A stretch of 64,000 nt of DNA from Linanthus parryae (Eukaryota; Streptophyta; Magnoliopsida; Ericales; Polemoniaceae), in the NCBI GenBank assembly GCA_023055425.1, contig JALGPY010000035.1, positions 1,913,501-1,977,500 of the forward strand, written 5' to 3'. The position numbers were made by a program, and so were the translations under genes. The notes under the pieces are model-generated. The model worked only from the letters and a program-made list of their open reading frames with translations. It had not been told where the DNA came from and searched no databases. Below, in pieces: positions 22,117-33,127 of the stretch. Position 1 is the first letter of the stretch, and every line of letters begins with the position of its first letter.

Positions 22117-23418
22117 TGTAAGATCAGGTTGTGCAAGGCTCGAAATATTTTGACTATTTCAAGGCCTTGAACCAGCTTTCAAAGCCTTGAATTAGTTATC
22201 ATAGGCTTGAAAATAGCATTTCAAGGCATTGAAATTGGATTCAAAGCCTTGAAACTGTCTAACCTATATGAACATTCTCATGGGGAGTTTTCTATAAACT
22301 CTTCTAAGTTGATTTCCTTTCTCTCCTTCATATGATTGATTTACTGTTATTTGATGATGAAAGACAAATTATTCTAACAAGTTTGAACATAGAATATCAT
22401 ATGTTTGACTATGATTTTGCAGGGAATTTTATTTCCTAGTTTGCAGAGATTATTTCCTAATCTGACTTATGCAGGGAACGAAATAATTGAGAAGATGATT
22501 ATTTGTTTGATCTGAATGACTTGAAAGCTTCTCAATCTATTCAAATGCAACATCACAACATTATCTCTGGAGATTGTGATCATTTAACCGTTGGAGAATA
22601 TTGTCAAAGAGTCAAGTCTGTTGCCTACAAAATAGGAGATTTGTTGCTGAAGATCTGGCAAGATTTGAGAGCTGTTAGAAGTTTAAATAGAGCTCTTTTC
22701 TGAAGAAACGAGACACAATTATCAACGAGAAAAAAGAAATACAATGTTCTGGATTGACAAAGCATCAAAGAAGTTCATTCATCTCACAATCCATTTCCGA
22801 GAAGATCACTGCAAACTCCACTGCAGTTTCTACACTATAAGTGTTCTTCTGTATTGTATTTAATTGGTAGATCATTTCTGTAATATTTCTATCTTCATTC
22901 TCAAGGATTGTTCAAGGTAAAAAATAGATAATTCTTGGTTAATCAGTTAGCTAGAGTAGGTACTAGATAAGTTAGGGAGAACCACAAGCTGTGACAGAGT
23001 AAGGCAATTCTCTGTGCTTGAGATCTAGGGCTTAGGTTTTGATTGATAAGAATTGTGTTGAAAATCCTGCAAGGAGAAGATCCATGAGGTAGAGACGTAG
23101 GTCAAGTGGACTGAACTCTATAAATCACTTGTCTCTTGCATTTACAGTTTCTTTACTTTCTTAGTTTTTTATTGCATTCAAACTTGTTTGTTTTCAAGGG
23201 TTTGAAACTCTTTTCAAGGCCTTGAAAAAGACTTGACTGTTCCATTACAAACTATATTTCATTCCAAGGGCTTGAACTTGTTTTCAAGGCCTTGAACTTC
23301 ACTAGATTTCACAAGATTTCATTTTCTTAGCATGTTTTGGGAAAAGTTTGCATACTCTATTCAACCCCCCCTTCTGGAGTATATTAGCTGCATTACAATC
23401 TGTTCACTCACACTTTCA
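22117..23418 (+). repeat. 5' LTR of element B
   Basis: 1302 bp, TGTAAGATCAGG...ACTTTCA. Pairs of CAAGGCCTTGAA-type motifs lie near both ends (22160-22255, 23205-23300). Aligns with the 3' LTR with scattered changes. Confidence 0.93.
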
Positions 23419-23420
23419 AA

Positions 23421-23432
23421 TGGTATCAAAGC
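23421..23432 (+). promoter_or_regulatory. PBS of element B
   Basis: TGGTATCAAAGC, one mismatch from the usual initiator tRNA-Met complement TGGTATCAGAGC, placed two bases after the LTR. Confidence 0.88.
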
Positions 23433-25240
23433 TTGTGGAGAAAATTTTGCTCACTGGAAAGCTTTGATGAAAATGTTCATCATTGATCAAGACGTAGAGT
23501 TTTGGACCATTATTCAGAATGGACCTCACACTTTCTACACAGAGAAATATGGGATTAGAACTCAAAAATATTAATACTCACTCTCCTCTTCTGAATTAGA
23601 GCAATTCTCTAAGAATTACAAAGCTATTAACATCTTATATTGTGCTTTGAGTACAGATGAATTCAACATGATTTCAGGCTGCACTACTGCCAAAGAAATC
23701 TGGGATAAGGTTGTGGTAACTTTTGAAGGAACCAGTCAAGTCAAGCAAACCAAGATCAACATCTATCTCAGGCAATATGAGTTGTTTAAGATGAGTGCAT
23801 ATGAATCTATCAGAGACATGTTCAAGAGGTTCACATACATTGTTAACAACCTTGATTCAATGGGAAAGCATATTTCCAATGAAGAAAAGGTGAGGAATAT
23901 TCTAAGAAGTCTTCCAAAGGCAAAGTGGGAACCAAAGACCACAACTATTGAAGAACCCCAGAATCTCTCGAGTCTACAACTTGATGACCTACAGAGGAAG
24001 CTTCTGACACAAGAAATATCTATGAATGAAGCCGATGGAGAGCTCCCATAAAGTGTCAAGAACTTATCTCTTAAAGACAAAGAGAATGAGAGAACTTAAA
24101 GCCTTGAAACTGAGGATGGTGATGATGAAGATCTATTTCCTTTGATTTCCAAAGCCTTTAAAAGAATTCTCAAAATGAAGAAAATTTTTGGAAACAAAGA
24201 CTTCAACAGAAGAAGACATAGACCATCCAGTAGCAAGGAGTAAAAAGGTAAGTCTTCTTCACAAAATAAATCAAAGGTTATGAACTGCTGTGAGTGTGGT
24301 GATGCAGGAGGGATTGTCCACACAAGAAAAGCAAGAGCTTTCGAAAGAAAGACCATGATAGAAGAAAGAAAGCTATGATAGCTTCATGGAGTGATTGAGA
24401 TAGCTCAAGTGAATCAGAATTTGAAGAAGAACATGCCAACCTATGCTTCATGGCCAAGCATGATGGGAGTTCAGGGAAGAACATTGAGGTAATGGTAAAC
24501 TGTCTGATTTCAAAATCCAAAGAAGCTCTCTCAAATTATCTCAGAACAATGCTTTTGAATCAAGAATATTATCTGAAAGAGATCATACTTTTGAAAGAAA
24601 AATTTCATGAGCAAGAAAAAGAGAACTTACAACTTGTTTTTCTAAATTAGAATCTTGAAATCTCTCAGAACAAGACTGACAGTGATTTCAAGGCCTTGAA
24701 AACCGGTTTCAAAGCCTTGAAAACACAAGACAAGGAAGTAGTCACTGCGAACTCTCTAATGAGTAATAGCATTGTTAATCTGAGATATCAAGTTGATGAA
24801 ATTGATAAACAAAAGACTACACTTACTGAGAAACTTCAAGAATCTGAGTTGGTCAAAGTTAGGCTTGCTGGATCAGAACACAAGTTGAACTTGATTCTTG
24901 GAGGAAGTTTAGAGTCTGTTCACAAATATGGTATTTGATTGAATCCCAAATTTCCAAGAAAGAACAATACTAGATTTGTGAATGCTGGAAACAGAACTTC
25001 TCCTAAATGTCATTACTGCTGCAAAACTGGTCATGTTAAAATGACTTGTCCTTTCAGAAGAAGAGACCCTCACATAATGAGGAACAATTTTCCATTTCAA
25101 CTCAAAGTACAAGTTAAACAAATTTGGGTTCCTAAAGGGGTTAGACCAGCTAACATGGTTGATCCTGAATATGAATCCAAATTTAACACTTGGTCTAACA
25201 GCTGGGTAAGGCAGTGATTGGTGTTTGCAGGTTGTCACCA
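23433..25240 (+). pseudogene. gag of element B, start codon deleted
   Basis: Sequence runs from the PBS almost directly into GENFAHWKALMKMFIIDQDV. In copy F the same protein starts about 30 codons earlier (MSTAGDGG...), so roughly 100 bp containing the 5' leader and start codon are missing here. The conserved copia Gag (UBN2-type) region is seen in 23647-24051: NMISGCTTAKEIWDKVVVTF, then QYELFKMSAYESIRDMFKRF. The first zinc knuckle is broken (CCECGDAGG...); the second, CHYCCKTGHVKMTC, is intact. An FKALKTGFKALK segment is encoded by the palindromic repeat. Stops occur at about 23572, 24049 and 24650. Confidence 0.88.
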
Positions 25241-26600
25241 ACATCAAAGAACATAAGTGGTTTATGGACAGTGGTTGCTAAAGACACATGAGTGGAAAGA
25301 GATATATATTCTCAGAATTGAAAGAGAAATCTGAAGGTTAAATTACACTTGTTGACAAAGGCAAATGCAACATTCTTGGTATTGGTAAAATTGGTAAATT
25401 TTTTGAAAACTCTATTTCAGATGTATATCTAGTTGATGGTTTGAAACTTAACTTGCTTAGTGTATCTCGGCTTTGTGATAATGGCAACAAAGTTATCTTT
25501 GATAAAGAGAAGTGTGTGCTGCAAAATGAGAAATCAGGAGATTGCATTCTCACAGCCTCCAGATCAAACAATGTTTACACTTTTCAGAATAACAAATTTG
25601 CAGGAGCAAGTTTTAAGTGTCTCAAGGCCTTGAAAGAGGATTCAAAGCTTTGGCATAGGAAGCTTGGTTATATCAGTTTGCATACTTTGAACAAGTTGAT
25701 TTCCAAAGACTTGGTAAGAGGATTGCCATTCATTAATTTCAAAGAAGATGAATTTTGCAAAGCTTGTGCTCAGGGCAAGCAGACCAGAAGCTCCTTCAAG
25801 CCAAAGAAGTTTGTAAGTACAACTAGACCTATTGAACTGCTTCATATGGATCTCTGTGGTCCTATGAGAACTCCTACTTCAAAAGGTAAAAGGTATATGC
25901 TAGTTTTTGTAGATGATTTTTCTAGATATACTTGGGTTATGTGTCTCAAAGAAAAATCTGAAGCCCTCTCTGAATTTTCAAAGCTTTGCAGAGAAATTCA
26001 AACAATGAAAAACCTACCTGTAGCTTCAATTACAAGTGATCATGGTAGAGAATTTGATCAATTAGAATTTGATTTTTTTTTGTGATAAGCATGGTATTAC
26101 TCACAAATTTTATGCTCCAAGAACTCCTCAACAGAATGGTGTTGTTGAAAGAAAGAACAGGACTCTAGAAGATATGTCAAGGACAATGCTTCTTCAAAAC
26201 AAGATGCCAAAACATTATTCGGCAGAAGCTGTGAATACAAAAAACTATATATTGAACAGGTGCTTGATCAGACCTATACTGAAGAAGACCCCCTATGAAC
26301 TATTCAAAGGGAGGAAGCCCTTTGGATGCACATGTTTTATCGATAACAATGGAAAAGACAATCTTGGTAAGTTTGATGCAATGAGTGATGAAGTTATATT
26401 TCTTGGTTACTCTCTGATAAGCAAATCTTATAGAGTTTACGATAAAAGAACCAAACTGGTTGAAGAGAGCATTCATGTTATTTTTGATGAATGCTATGAT
26501 GGTTATTTGAGTGAAAGTTTTGTAGAATTGTATTTGAACAAGCATGAATCAGAGGAAGAGACTGAGAATCCACTGGGATTCAAGAAAGGTTCATAAGAAA
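25241..26600 (+). pseudogene. Protease and integrase (element B)
   Basis: WFMDSGC followed by a stop, then RHMSG, is the protease active site (about 25259). The integrase zinc domain is LWHRKLGYIS...CKACAQGKQ; the second His of the HHCC set is Tyr. Core: HMDLCGPM (Asp), ITSDHGREFD (Asp) and GVVERKNRT (Glu). A T-run at about 26070 shifts the frame within the core. FKCLKALKED before the zinc domain is again coded by the repeat. Confidence 0.88.
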
Positions 26601-27580
26601 ACAAAAGACATTTTCAAGACCATGAAAATGGTGCTCAAGGCCTTGAAAATAAGCCTTAAAGCCTTGAAAATGATGATCAGAAGGATACAAGTGACAAAGC
26701 CACTACTTCAAGACCAGAAAAAATCTATGGAGAACCTCAAACCTGGTCTCCAAGAAAGATTCAAATATATCTCATCTCATCCAGTAGATAATATCATTTC
26801 AGATCCAACCACTGGTACACAAACTAGATCACAGTTGAAGAACTTATGTTCTTTTAATGCTTTTATCTCTCTTGTAGAACCTAAAACTGTGAAGGAAGCT
26901 TTACAAGAAGCAGACTGGATCATTGCTATGAAAAGTGAACTCAGTGAGTTTGAAAGGAATAAGGTTTGGAACCTGGTTTCTCCACCTACAAACCGGACTG
27001 TCATTGGTACCACATGGGTGCTCAGAAATAAGTTGGATGAAAGTGGCAAGGTGATCAGAAACAAAGCAAGGTTAATTGCTCAAGGTTACAACCAAGAATA
27101 AGGTATTGATTATGAGGAAACTTTTGCTCCATTTGCCAGGTTAGAAGCAATTAGAATTTTACTTTCTTTTGCATCTCACAAGAACATGAAATTACTTCAA
27201 ATGGATGTAAAGTGTGCTTTCTTGAATGGATACTTACAGGAAGAAGTTTATGTTTCTCAACCTCCTGGTTTTGAAAATGACAAGTTTTCAGATCATGTTT
27301 ACAAACTTGACAAAGCTCTTTATGGTGTGAAACAAGCTCCAATAGCTTGGTATGAAAGATTGTCAAATTTTTTGCTTGAAAATGATTTTAAAAGAGGACT
27401 AGTATATAAGACTCTTTTCGTAAAGACTCATGAGAAAGACTTGCTTGTAGTTCAGATCTATGTTTATGATATCTTGTTACTAGTATATAAGACTCTTTTC
27501 ATAAAGACTCATGAGAAAGACTTGCTTGTAGTTCAGATCTATGTTGATGATATCTTGTTTGGAGCTACTAGTGATTAATT
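26601..27580 (+). pseudogene. Reverse transcriptase (element B)
   Basis: The linker from IN is repeat-coded (LKALKISLKALKMM). RT follows: DWIIAMKSELSEFERNKVWN, then KARLIAQGYNQE and a stop (27101), [18 protein letters not shown] and [17 protein letters not shown]. The catalytic block is duplicated: QIYVYDIL then [11 protein letters not shown]. The enzyme would copy element RNA into DNA. The frame ends at 27578. Confidence 0.9.
27401..27562 (+). repeat. 81-bp in-frame tandem duplication across the RT active site (B)
   Basis: AGTATATAAGACTCTTTTC occurs at 27401 and again at 27482, and the two 81-bp units differ by a few bases. Because 81 is a multiple of three the frame is kept. The first unit encodes YVYD, the second the normal YVDD. 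Confidence 0.95.
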
Positions 27581-28495
27581 GTGCAGAGAATTCTCAAGTC
27601 TTATGAGCAGGGAATTTGAAGTGAGTATGATGGGAGAGTTCAACTTCTTCCTATAGGACATCAAATACATCAATTAAAGAAGGGCATCTTTCTGGATCAA
27701 AGAAAATACACAAGATACTTGTTTAGAAAATATAACATGGCTCAATGTAAGAAAGCCAAGACTCCTATGAGTTCTACATTATCCTTAGACAAGGATAAAT
27801 CTTGTAAGAGTGTCAATGTGAAAGAGTATAGAGGTATGATTGGATCATTACTCTATCTCACAGCAAGCAGACCGAATATCATGTTTAGTGTATGCATGTG
27901 TGTTAGATTTCAAGCTGATCCAAAGGAATCACACTTAAGTGCTATGAAGGGAATTTTCAGATACCTCAATGGAACCAAGGACTTAGGGCTTTGGTATCTA
28001 AGAAATTATAATTTTTCTTTGTATTTTTTTTTCAGATGCTGACTTTGCAGGTTACAAAGTGGATAGGAAAAGTACTTCAGGAACTTGCCAATTTATTGGA
28101 TCATCCTTGATCAGTTGGCATTCCAAGAAACAGAATTCAGTTGCTCTATCAACAGCTGAAGTTGAATATATAGATGTGGGAGCATGTTTTTCACAAGTAC
28201 TATGGATTGATCAACAGCTAAGAGACCTTGGATTTGATTTCTGAAGCATACCTATTAAATGTGATAACACCAGTGCAATTCAAATACAAAGAATCCAGTT
28301 CAACATTCAAGAACCAAGCACATTGATGTCAGACACCATTTCATCAGAGATCATGCTGAGAAAGGTGATATTGTTTTTGAATTTGTTGCTACTAACATTC
28401 AAATTGCAGATATCTTCACTAAACCATTAGTAGATGAGAGATTTTCAGCTCTAAGATTGGAATTGGGAACTCTAAATAAAGATGCATTGGTTTAG
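27581..28495 (+). pseudogene. RT end and RNase H (element B)
   Basis: Segments KAKTPMSSTLSLDKDKSC, YRGMIGSLLYLTASRPNIMF, then LISWHSKKQNSVALSTAEVE and, in other frames, the [13 protein letters not shown] ending are all standard for copia. AEVEY replaces AEAEY. Stops at about 27577 and 28242 and frameshifts break it. The pol stop is the TAG at 28493. Confidence 0.88.
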
Positions 28496-28946
28496 GGGGA
28501 GCATCAGGTAAGAAAGGTAAGTTGTATGTTTTTTCAAAGGTTTGAACTGATTTTCAAAGCCTTGAAAATCACTTCAAAGCTTTGATTTTTATCTGTTGCA
28601 ATGTTACAGCGTTTCAAGACCTTGAGAACCTTTTCAAAGCCTGGAAAATAAGTTTCCTATTCTAGTAATCAATAAAATTGAATCATTCTGTATTGGGTGA
28701 TATCTCTATAGATATTTGCTCAATAGAGCTCCTACCTATTTCAAAAATTCTTTTTAGCCAAATATAGTATTAAATTATTTCTTTCCAACGTACTAAAATA
28801 TTTGAATCCTCTCTGATTTATTCGGATCTTTTCACATCAGAGAGATGATTTAACTTCCTTTTGAAACTCAAACACTTTTAAGTATTTATCTTCTTCTATT
28901 CTCTCCGTATAATTCCTACCTCTTTCTATCCTTCCCCCAAACCCTA
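28496..28946 (+). other. Spacer between pol and the third ORF (B)
   Basis: 450 bp without coding signal. Contains a cluster of palindromic CAAGGCCTTGAA variants (28540-28650), as in A and F at the same position. Confidence 0.7.
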
Positions 28947-30692
28947 ATGAGCACAAGGAGAACCTCAGACAGAATCAAGATGGCTGGAGGATCAAAACCC
29001 GGTTCAGAGAAGAAGAGAAAGAGAGCAGTGGAAGAGGTTAAAGAGATAAGTGGAGATTCTAGCTCTAGACTTCCTAGTGTAGAGGTAGTTGCAGAGCTTC
29101 CTCCACCCAAGAAGAAAGTCAGGAAGGATGCAATTGCCTCCTCATAAAAGAAGAAGAAGAAGAAAGAGAAAGCTGCTACAGAGAAGCAACCTGAAACAGA
29201 GATCTCTAGCCCAAAAAAGATGAAGAAAAATAAGAAGGCAACTCAAGCTGAAAAAGGGAAAGGGAAGATGACAGAAGAACATCCAGAAGATCATATGGAG
29301 AAGGCTCTGCAAGTCTACTCAAAGACCCCAACCCCTGATGAAACCTGGTTTGTCTTAGAAACCTCCAAAGGTCAGTGGTTAGATGGTTTTGCTTCCAGAT
29401 ATATTGCTTTCTGTAGTATTATCAATATGCATATGGTGGAACACATGAATCTTAAGTGCATCTCTATGTTAAATAAGAGTTCTCTGTGGTTTATGCTGAA
29501 CCCTAAAGAGTTAGCCTACCCAAGACTCACCAGAATCTTCTATTTGAACATGAAAAAAGTTAAGAGATCAGCACACTTAGTCATTCAATCTAGAGTTGCT
29601 GGAATACAGATTGAATTGGACCACTCAGAGTTTGCCAATGTGCTAGGGTGTCCCAAGAGATATGACACAAGCAATCACCCACCAAAGACAGAAGTACTGA
29701 AATTAGCCAAAGAAGAGTTATACTTACCAAACACTCCTATCACAGCCAAACAATTAACACACTCTGTGTTAAATGTTGAAGCCAAAGTCCTTCACACTAT
29801 TCTGGCAAGGTGTATATTTCCCAGAGAACACTCTAAGGAATTAGTGACTGAGAGAATGTTGCACATTATGTATCAGATCATGCATGGCTATGAGATTGAT
29901 CTTCCAAAGTTAGTACTTGAACACATGCTCTTTAGCCATACCAATCAAAGGAAACATCCTCTGCCCTATGCAAATCTTCTCACATTGTTCTTTGAACACT
30001 TTGAGATTCCAACAGGTGGAGAGGAATCAGTCACTTCAGGCATGGGAATGCTTAATGAGAAGACTTTTTAGAACATTGGAGTAGTGAAGACTAAAGAAAA
30101 GGTTTGGAAGTTGTACTCAAATTTTAGTGAAGCAGAACTGGGTGCAAAGAAGTTTCTTAAGCCTAAGAACTTGACTCCCACTTCAAGTCAGATTTCTTAA
30201 CCTACAGATAATCAAAGACTTGATGGTTTGGAGTTCGATATGGAAGAGACGAAAGAAACTGTCTATGGTCTTGAAAATGATATGGGGCAAGTTAGGTACA
30301 TTGTGGAAAGCATCTCCAGGAGCATGACTTTGGTTGATGTTCCAGAGGATGAAGAAGGTACAAAGAAGGGTGACTCTGACAAGAATCTGCCTAGTGAACA
30401 TTCCAACCAAGAAGAGGTTGCTCCAAATAAAGATAAGGGAAAGCAAGTGGTAGAACAAGCTGCTCAGAAAGGAGATGAAGTTAACAGCCCTGAATTAGAT
30501 GATCTGCTGATTACTTTGAAGAAAAAGAAGAAATCACCAAAGGCTGCTAAAAAGGATAAGACTAAAGAAGTGACTATTGCTGGTGAGGAAGAAGATGAAC
30601 AGGAGGAACAGGAAGAAAAGTATAAGACTGATGTTGAAGACAGTGATGAAGTAGAAGAAGATCAAGATGGAGATGAAGACCCAAACCCTTAA
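28947..30692 (+). pseudogene. SIRE third ORF (element B)
   Basis: This begins MSTRRTSDRIKMAGGSKPGS, a basic, nuclear-signal-like stretch (KKRKR), and continues through a Lys-rich linker. A conserved core of about 280 residues follows (29220-30071; landmarks YIAFCSIINMHMVEHMNLKC, ELAYPRLTRIFYLN, FANVLGCPKRYDTSNHPP, FPREHSKELVTERMLHIMY). The tail is very acidic and ends DEDPNP. Total length would be about 580 residues. Stops at about 29146, 30069 and 30198 break it. The core resembles what is annotated in plants as a putative plant transposon protein domain (from memory). No hydrophobic membrane span is evident, so an envelope-like role is not supported. F has the same core. Confidence 0.75.
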
Positions 30693-30997
30693 TCTTGCCT
30701 ACTCTTTCTTCCCCATTCTATTTTTTTTAGATTTTAAGTTTTTCTTTTCAAAATTTTCCAGAGACTTGATGCCACATCCTCTCTATATTTTTGATGAAAG
30801 TAAAAAAGGGGGATAAATTCTAGGGTTTCTGGGGTTTTTAGGTTTTAGAACTTATCTGCTGAACTTTTTATTTTCTGTTGCTGAATTGAATAAGTTGGAT
30901 CTTTTTGGAATTACTATAGTATTATGAACTGTAAACTAACCAGTTTTTTTTTTGCAGAGACTAAGGATCAAACATAATTTTGTTTTGTCTTTCATCA

Positions 30998-31007
30998 AGG
31001 GGGAGAT
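30998..31007 (+). promoter_or_regulatory. PPT of element B
   Basis: AAGGGGGAGAT-type purine run directly against the 3' LTR start at 31008. Confidence 0.85.
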
Positions 31008-32284
31008 TGTAAGATCAGGTTGCAAGGCTTGAAATAGTTTGACTATATCAAGGCCTTGAAACAACTTTCAAAGCCTTGAATTAGTTATCATACTATTTTC
31101 AAGGCCTTGAAACTGGATTCAAAGCCTTGAAACTGTCTAACTTATATGAACATTCTCATGGGGAGTTTTCTGTAAACTCTTTTAAGTTGATTTCCTTTAT
31201 CTCCTTCATATGATTGATTTACTGTTATTTAATGATGAAAGACAAATTATTCTAACATGTGTGAAAATAGAAATTTAATCATTTTGACTATGATTTTGCA
31301 GGGAATTTGATTTCCTAGTTTGCAGAGATTATTTCCTAATCAGACTTATGCATGGAAGGAAATAATTGAGAAGATGATTCTGTGTTTGATCTGAATGACT
31401 TGACAGCTTCTCAATCTATTCAAATGCAAGATCACGACATTATCTCTGGAGATTGTGATCATTTAACTGTTGAAGAAGATTTTCAAAGAGTCAAAGTCTG
31501 TTGCCTACAAAATAGGAGATTTGTTGATGAAAATCAGGGAAGATTTGAAGAGCTCTTTGAAGTTTAAATAGAGCTCTTTTATGAAGCAACGAGACACAAT
31601 ACTCAACGGGAAAAAAGAGAGACAAAGTTCTTGACTGACAAAGCATCAAATAAGTTCATTCATCTCACAATCCATTTCACAAAAGATCACTGCAAACTCC
31701 ACTACAGTCGTTTCTAAACTCTAAGTGTTCGTCTATATTGTATTTCGTTGGTAGATCAGTTCTGTAATATTTCTATCTTCATTCTCAAGGATTGTTCAAG
31801 GTGAACAATAGAGAATTGTAAGTTAATCAGTTAGCTAGAGCAGGTACTAGATATATTAGGGAGAACCACAAGTTGTATCAGAGTAAGGCAATTCTCTGTG
31901 CTTGAGATCTAGGGCTTAGCTTTTGATTAATAAGAATTGTGTTGAAAATCCTGCAGGGAGAAGATCCCTGAGGTAGAGTCGTAGGTCAAAGTGGATTGAA
32001 CTCTATAAATCACTTGTCTCTTGCATTTACAGTTTCTTTACTTACTTAGTTTTTTTACAGCATTCAAACTTGTCAGTTTTCAAGGCCTTGAGAAAGACTT
32101 GACTGTTCCATTACAAACTATATTTTATTCCAAGGGCTTGAACTTGTTTTCAAGGCCTTGAACTTCACTAGCTTTCACAAGATTTCATCTTCTTAACAAG
32201 TTTTGCAAAAAGTTGGCATACTCTATTCAACCCCCCCTTCTAGAGTATATTATCTGCATTACCATCTGCACACTCACAGTTTCA
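31008..32284 (+). repeat. 3' LTR of element B
   Basis: 1277 bp, TGTAAGATCAGG...GTTTCA, followed by the TSD ACATG. Small indels relative to the 5' LTR explain the 25-bp length difference. Confidence 0.93.
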
Positions 32285-32289
32285 ACATG
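32285..32289. repeat. TSD of element B, right copy
   Basis: ACATG, identical to 22112-22116. Confidence 0.95.
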
Positions 32290-33032
32290 CTCTTGCGCAT
32301 GCTCGTCGAACATCTCCCATTTATGTGCCTTTTATCCAATAGGGTACGCCATCAGGTAGATGACGCATGGGATTGGTGGTGCATTATCGACTTTCAGGAT
32401 GACAGTGTCTGCGAAACACTGGTTTGCGAAGAAGCTATCCAAGCGCTGCTCCAAGGCTGTCACGTTAGCAGGCGCACTTACTCTTGGGGTCTATGATGGG
32501 GTAGCAGCGAACCCAGGTATATAAGGCATGTTTGGGTCATAGGGAAGAGGGGGTGTGGATCTGTCTTGAACTCCGGTCGCACATGATGGAAGCACTAGGT
32601 ATTAAGATTGATAAGTGGGAGAATTTCCAGCAATTGCGTGCTCTGGCTGTAAGCCAGGTGCGAGTTGTAAGCCAGGTGGGAGTTGTAAGCCAGGTGCGAG
32701 TTGTAAGCCAGGTGGGATGAGGATGGTGGAAATGGTGGTGCGTAGTTGTGCAGCGTAGGTTCCACTGTTGCTCCTGAAGGGGCAGAAGCTCCTTGGGTTG
32801 AATTCTGCGCAAGACCTCCCAAAATTGCCATGATCTGGGCTATCTGTGCAGATTGGGCCTGCATAGCCCTTGCTTTGCCCTGATTGTTGTGTTCAGCATC
32901 TCCAAAGTTTGGTATTTTTCGGTGGCCGTTTGTGTACGGGCGTTGGTGTTGGTGGTGATGTTGAGTGGAGTCTCCCCTCTTGGGAATCCTTCCCCTGAGG
33001 GAGACTGGTTCCTTCGCTACGGTCTCCGTCAT
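32290..33032 (-). pseudogene. gag of E, N-terminal part
   Basis: Start at 33032 (MTETVAKEPVSLRGR), about 95 bp inside the 5' LTR end of E. The N-terminus is Gln/His-rich (HHHQHQ, QAQSAQIAQIM), then proline-rich, then holds a tandem SHLAYN repeat. The frame stops at about 32595, and remnants continue to the element B insertion. The downstream half of gag is at 22111-21090. Confidence 0.75.
32649..32718 (-). repeat. 18-bp minisatellite inside the gag of E
   Basis: Four copies of an 18-bp unit (plus strand GTAAGCCAGGTGCGAGTT, alternating with GGGAGTT endings) encode repeated SHLAYN on the minus strand. The unit length is a multiple of three, so copy-number change keeps frame. Confidence 0.9.
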
Positions 33033-33127
33033 GAGACATGGTTGCAGGGTTGTTTTGGGAGCTTTGAAGGTGGGTTCACGCCGGGTTCACCAATGTGGAC
33101 AAGTGGATCCTATAGGGAAGATCCAAA
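33033..33127 (-). other. 5' leader of E
   Basis: A short leader between 5' LTR and gag. It must hold the PBS, but I cannot assign one: TTGGATCTTCCC near the LTR end and TTGGTGAACCCGGCG further in (about 33079-33093) are candidates. Confidence 0.5.

Larger units (their letters stand above)
22117..32284 (+). mobile_element. Element B: SIRE/Maximus-type Ty1/copia, inserted in the gag of E
   Basis: A full-length copy of 10.17 kb with perfect ACATG TSDs. Order: LTR, PBS, gag, PR, IN, RT, RNase H, extra ORF, PPT, LTR. Copia order with a long ORF after pol is the SIRE/Maximus layout. The palindrome TTTCAAGGCCTTGAAA and close variants recur in eight clusters through it. Pol and gag have stops and frameshifts, the gag start is deleted, and RT carries an 81-bp duplication, so it cannot be autonomous now. 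Confidence 0.92.

Noticed and set aside
22160..22255. Palindromes as heat-shock elements
   Set aside because: The spacing of GAA and TTC in TTTCAAGGCCTTGAAA does not fit alternating nGAAn units.
28947..30692. Envelope glycoprotein in the SIRE third ORF
   Set aside because: No signal peptide or clear transmembrane segment is visible; the product is basic, then globular, then acidic.
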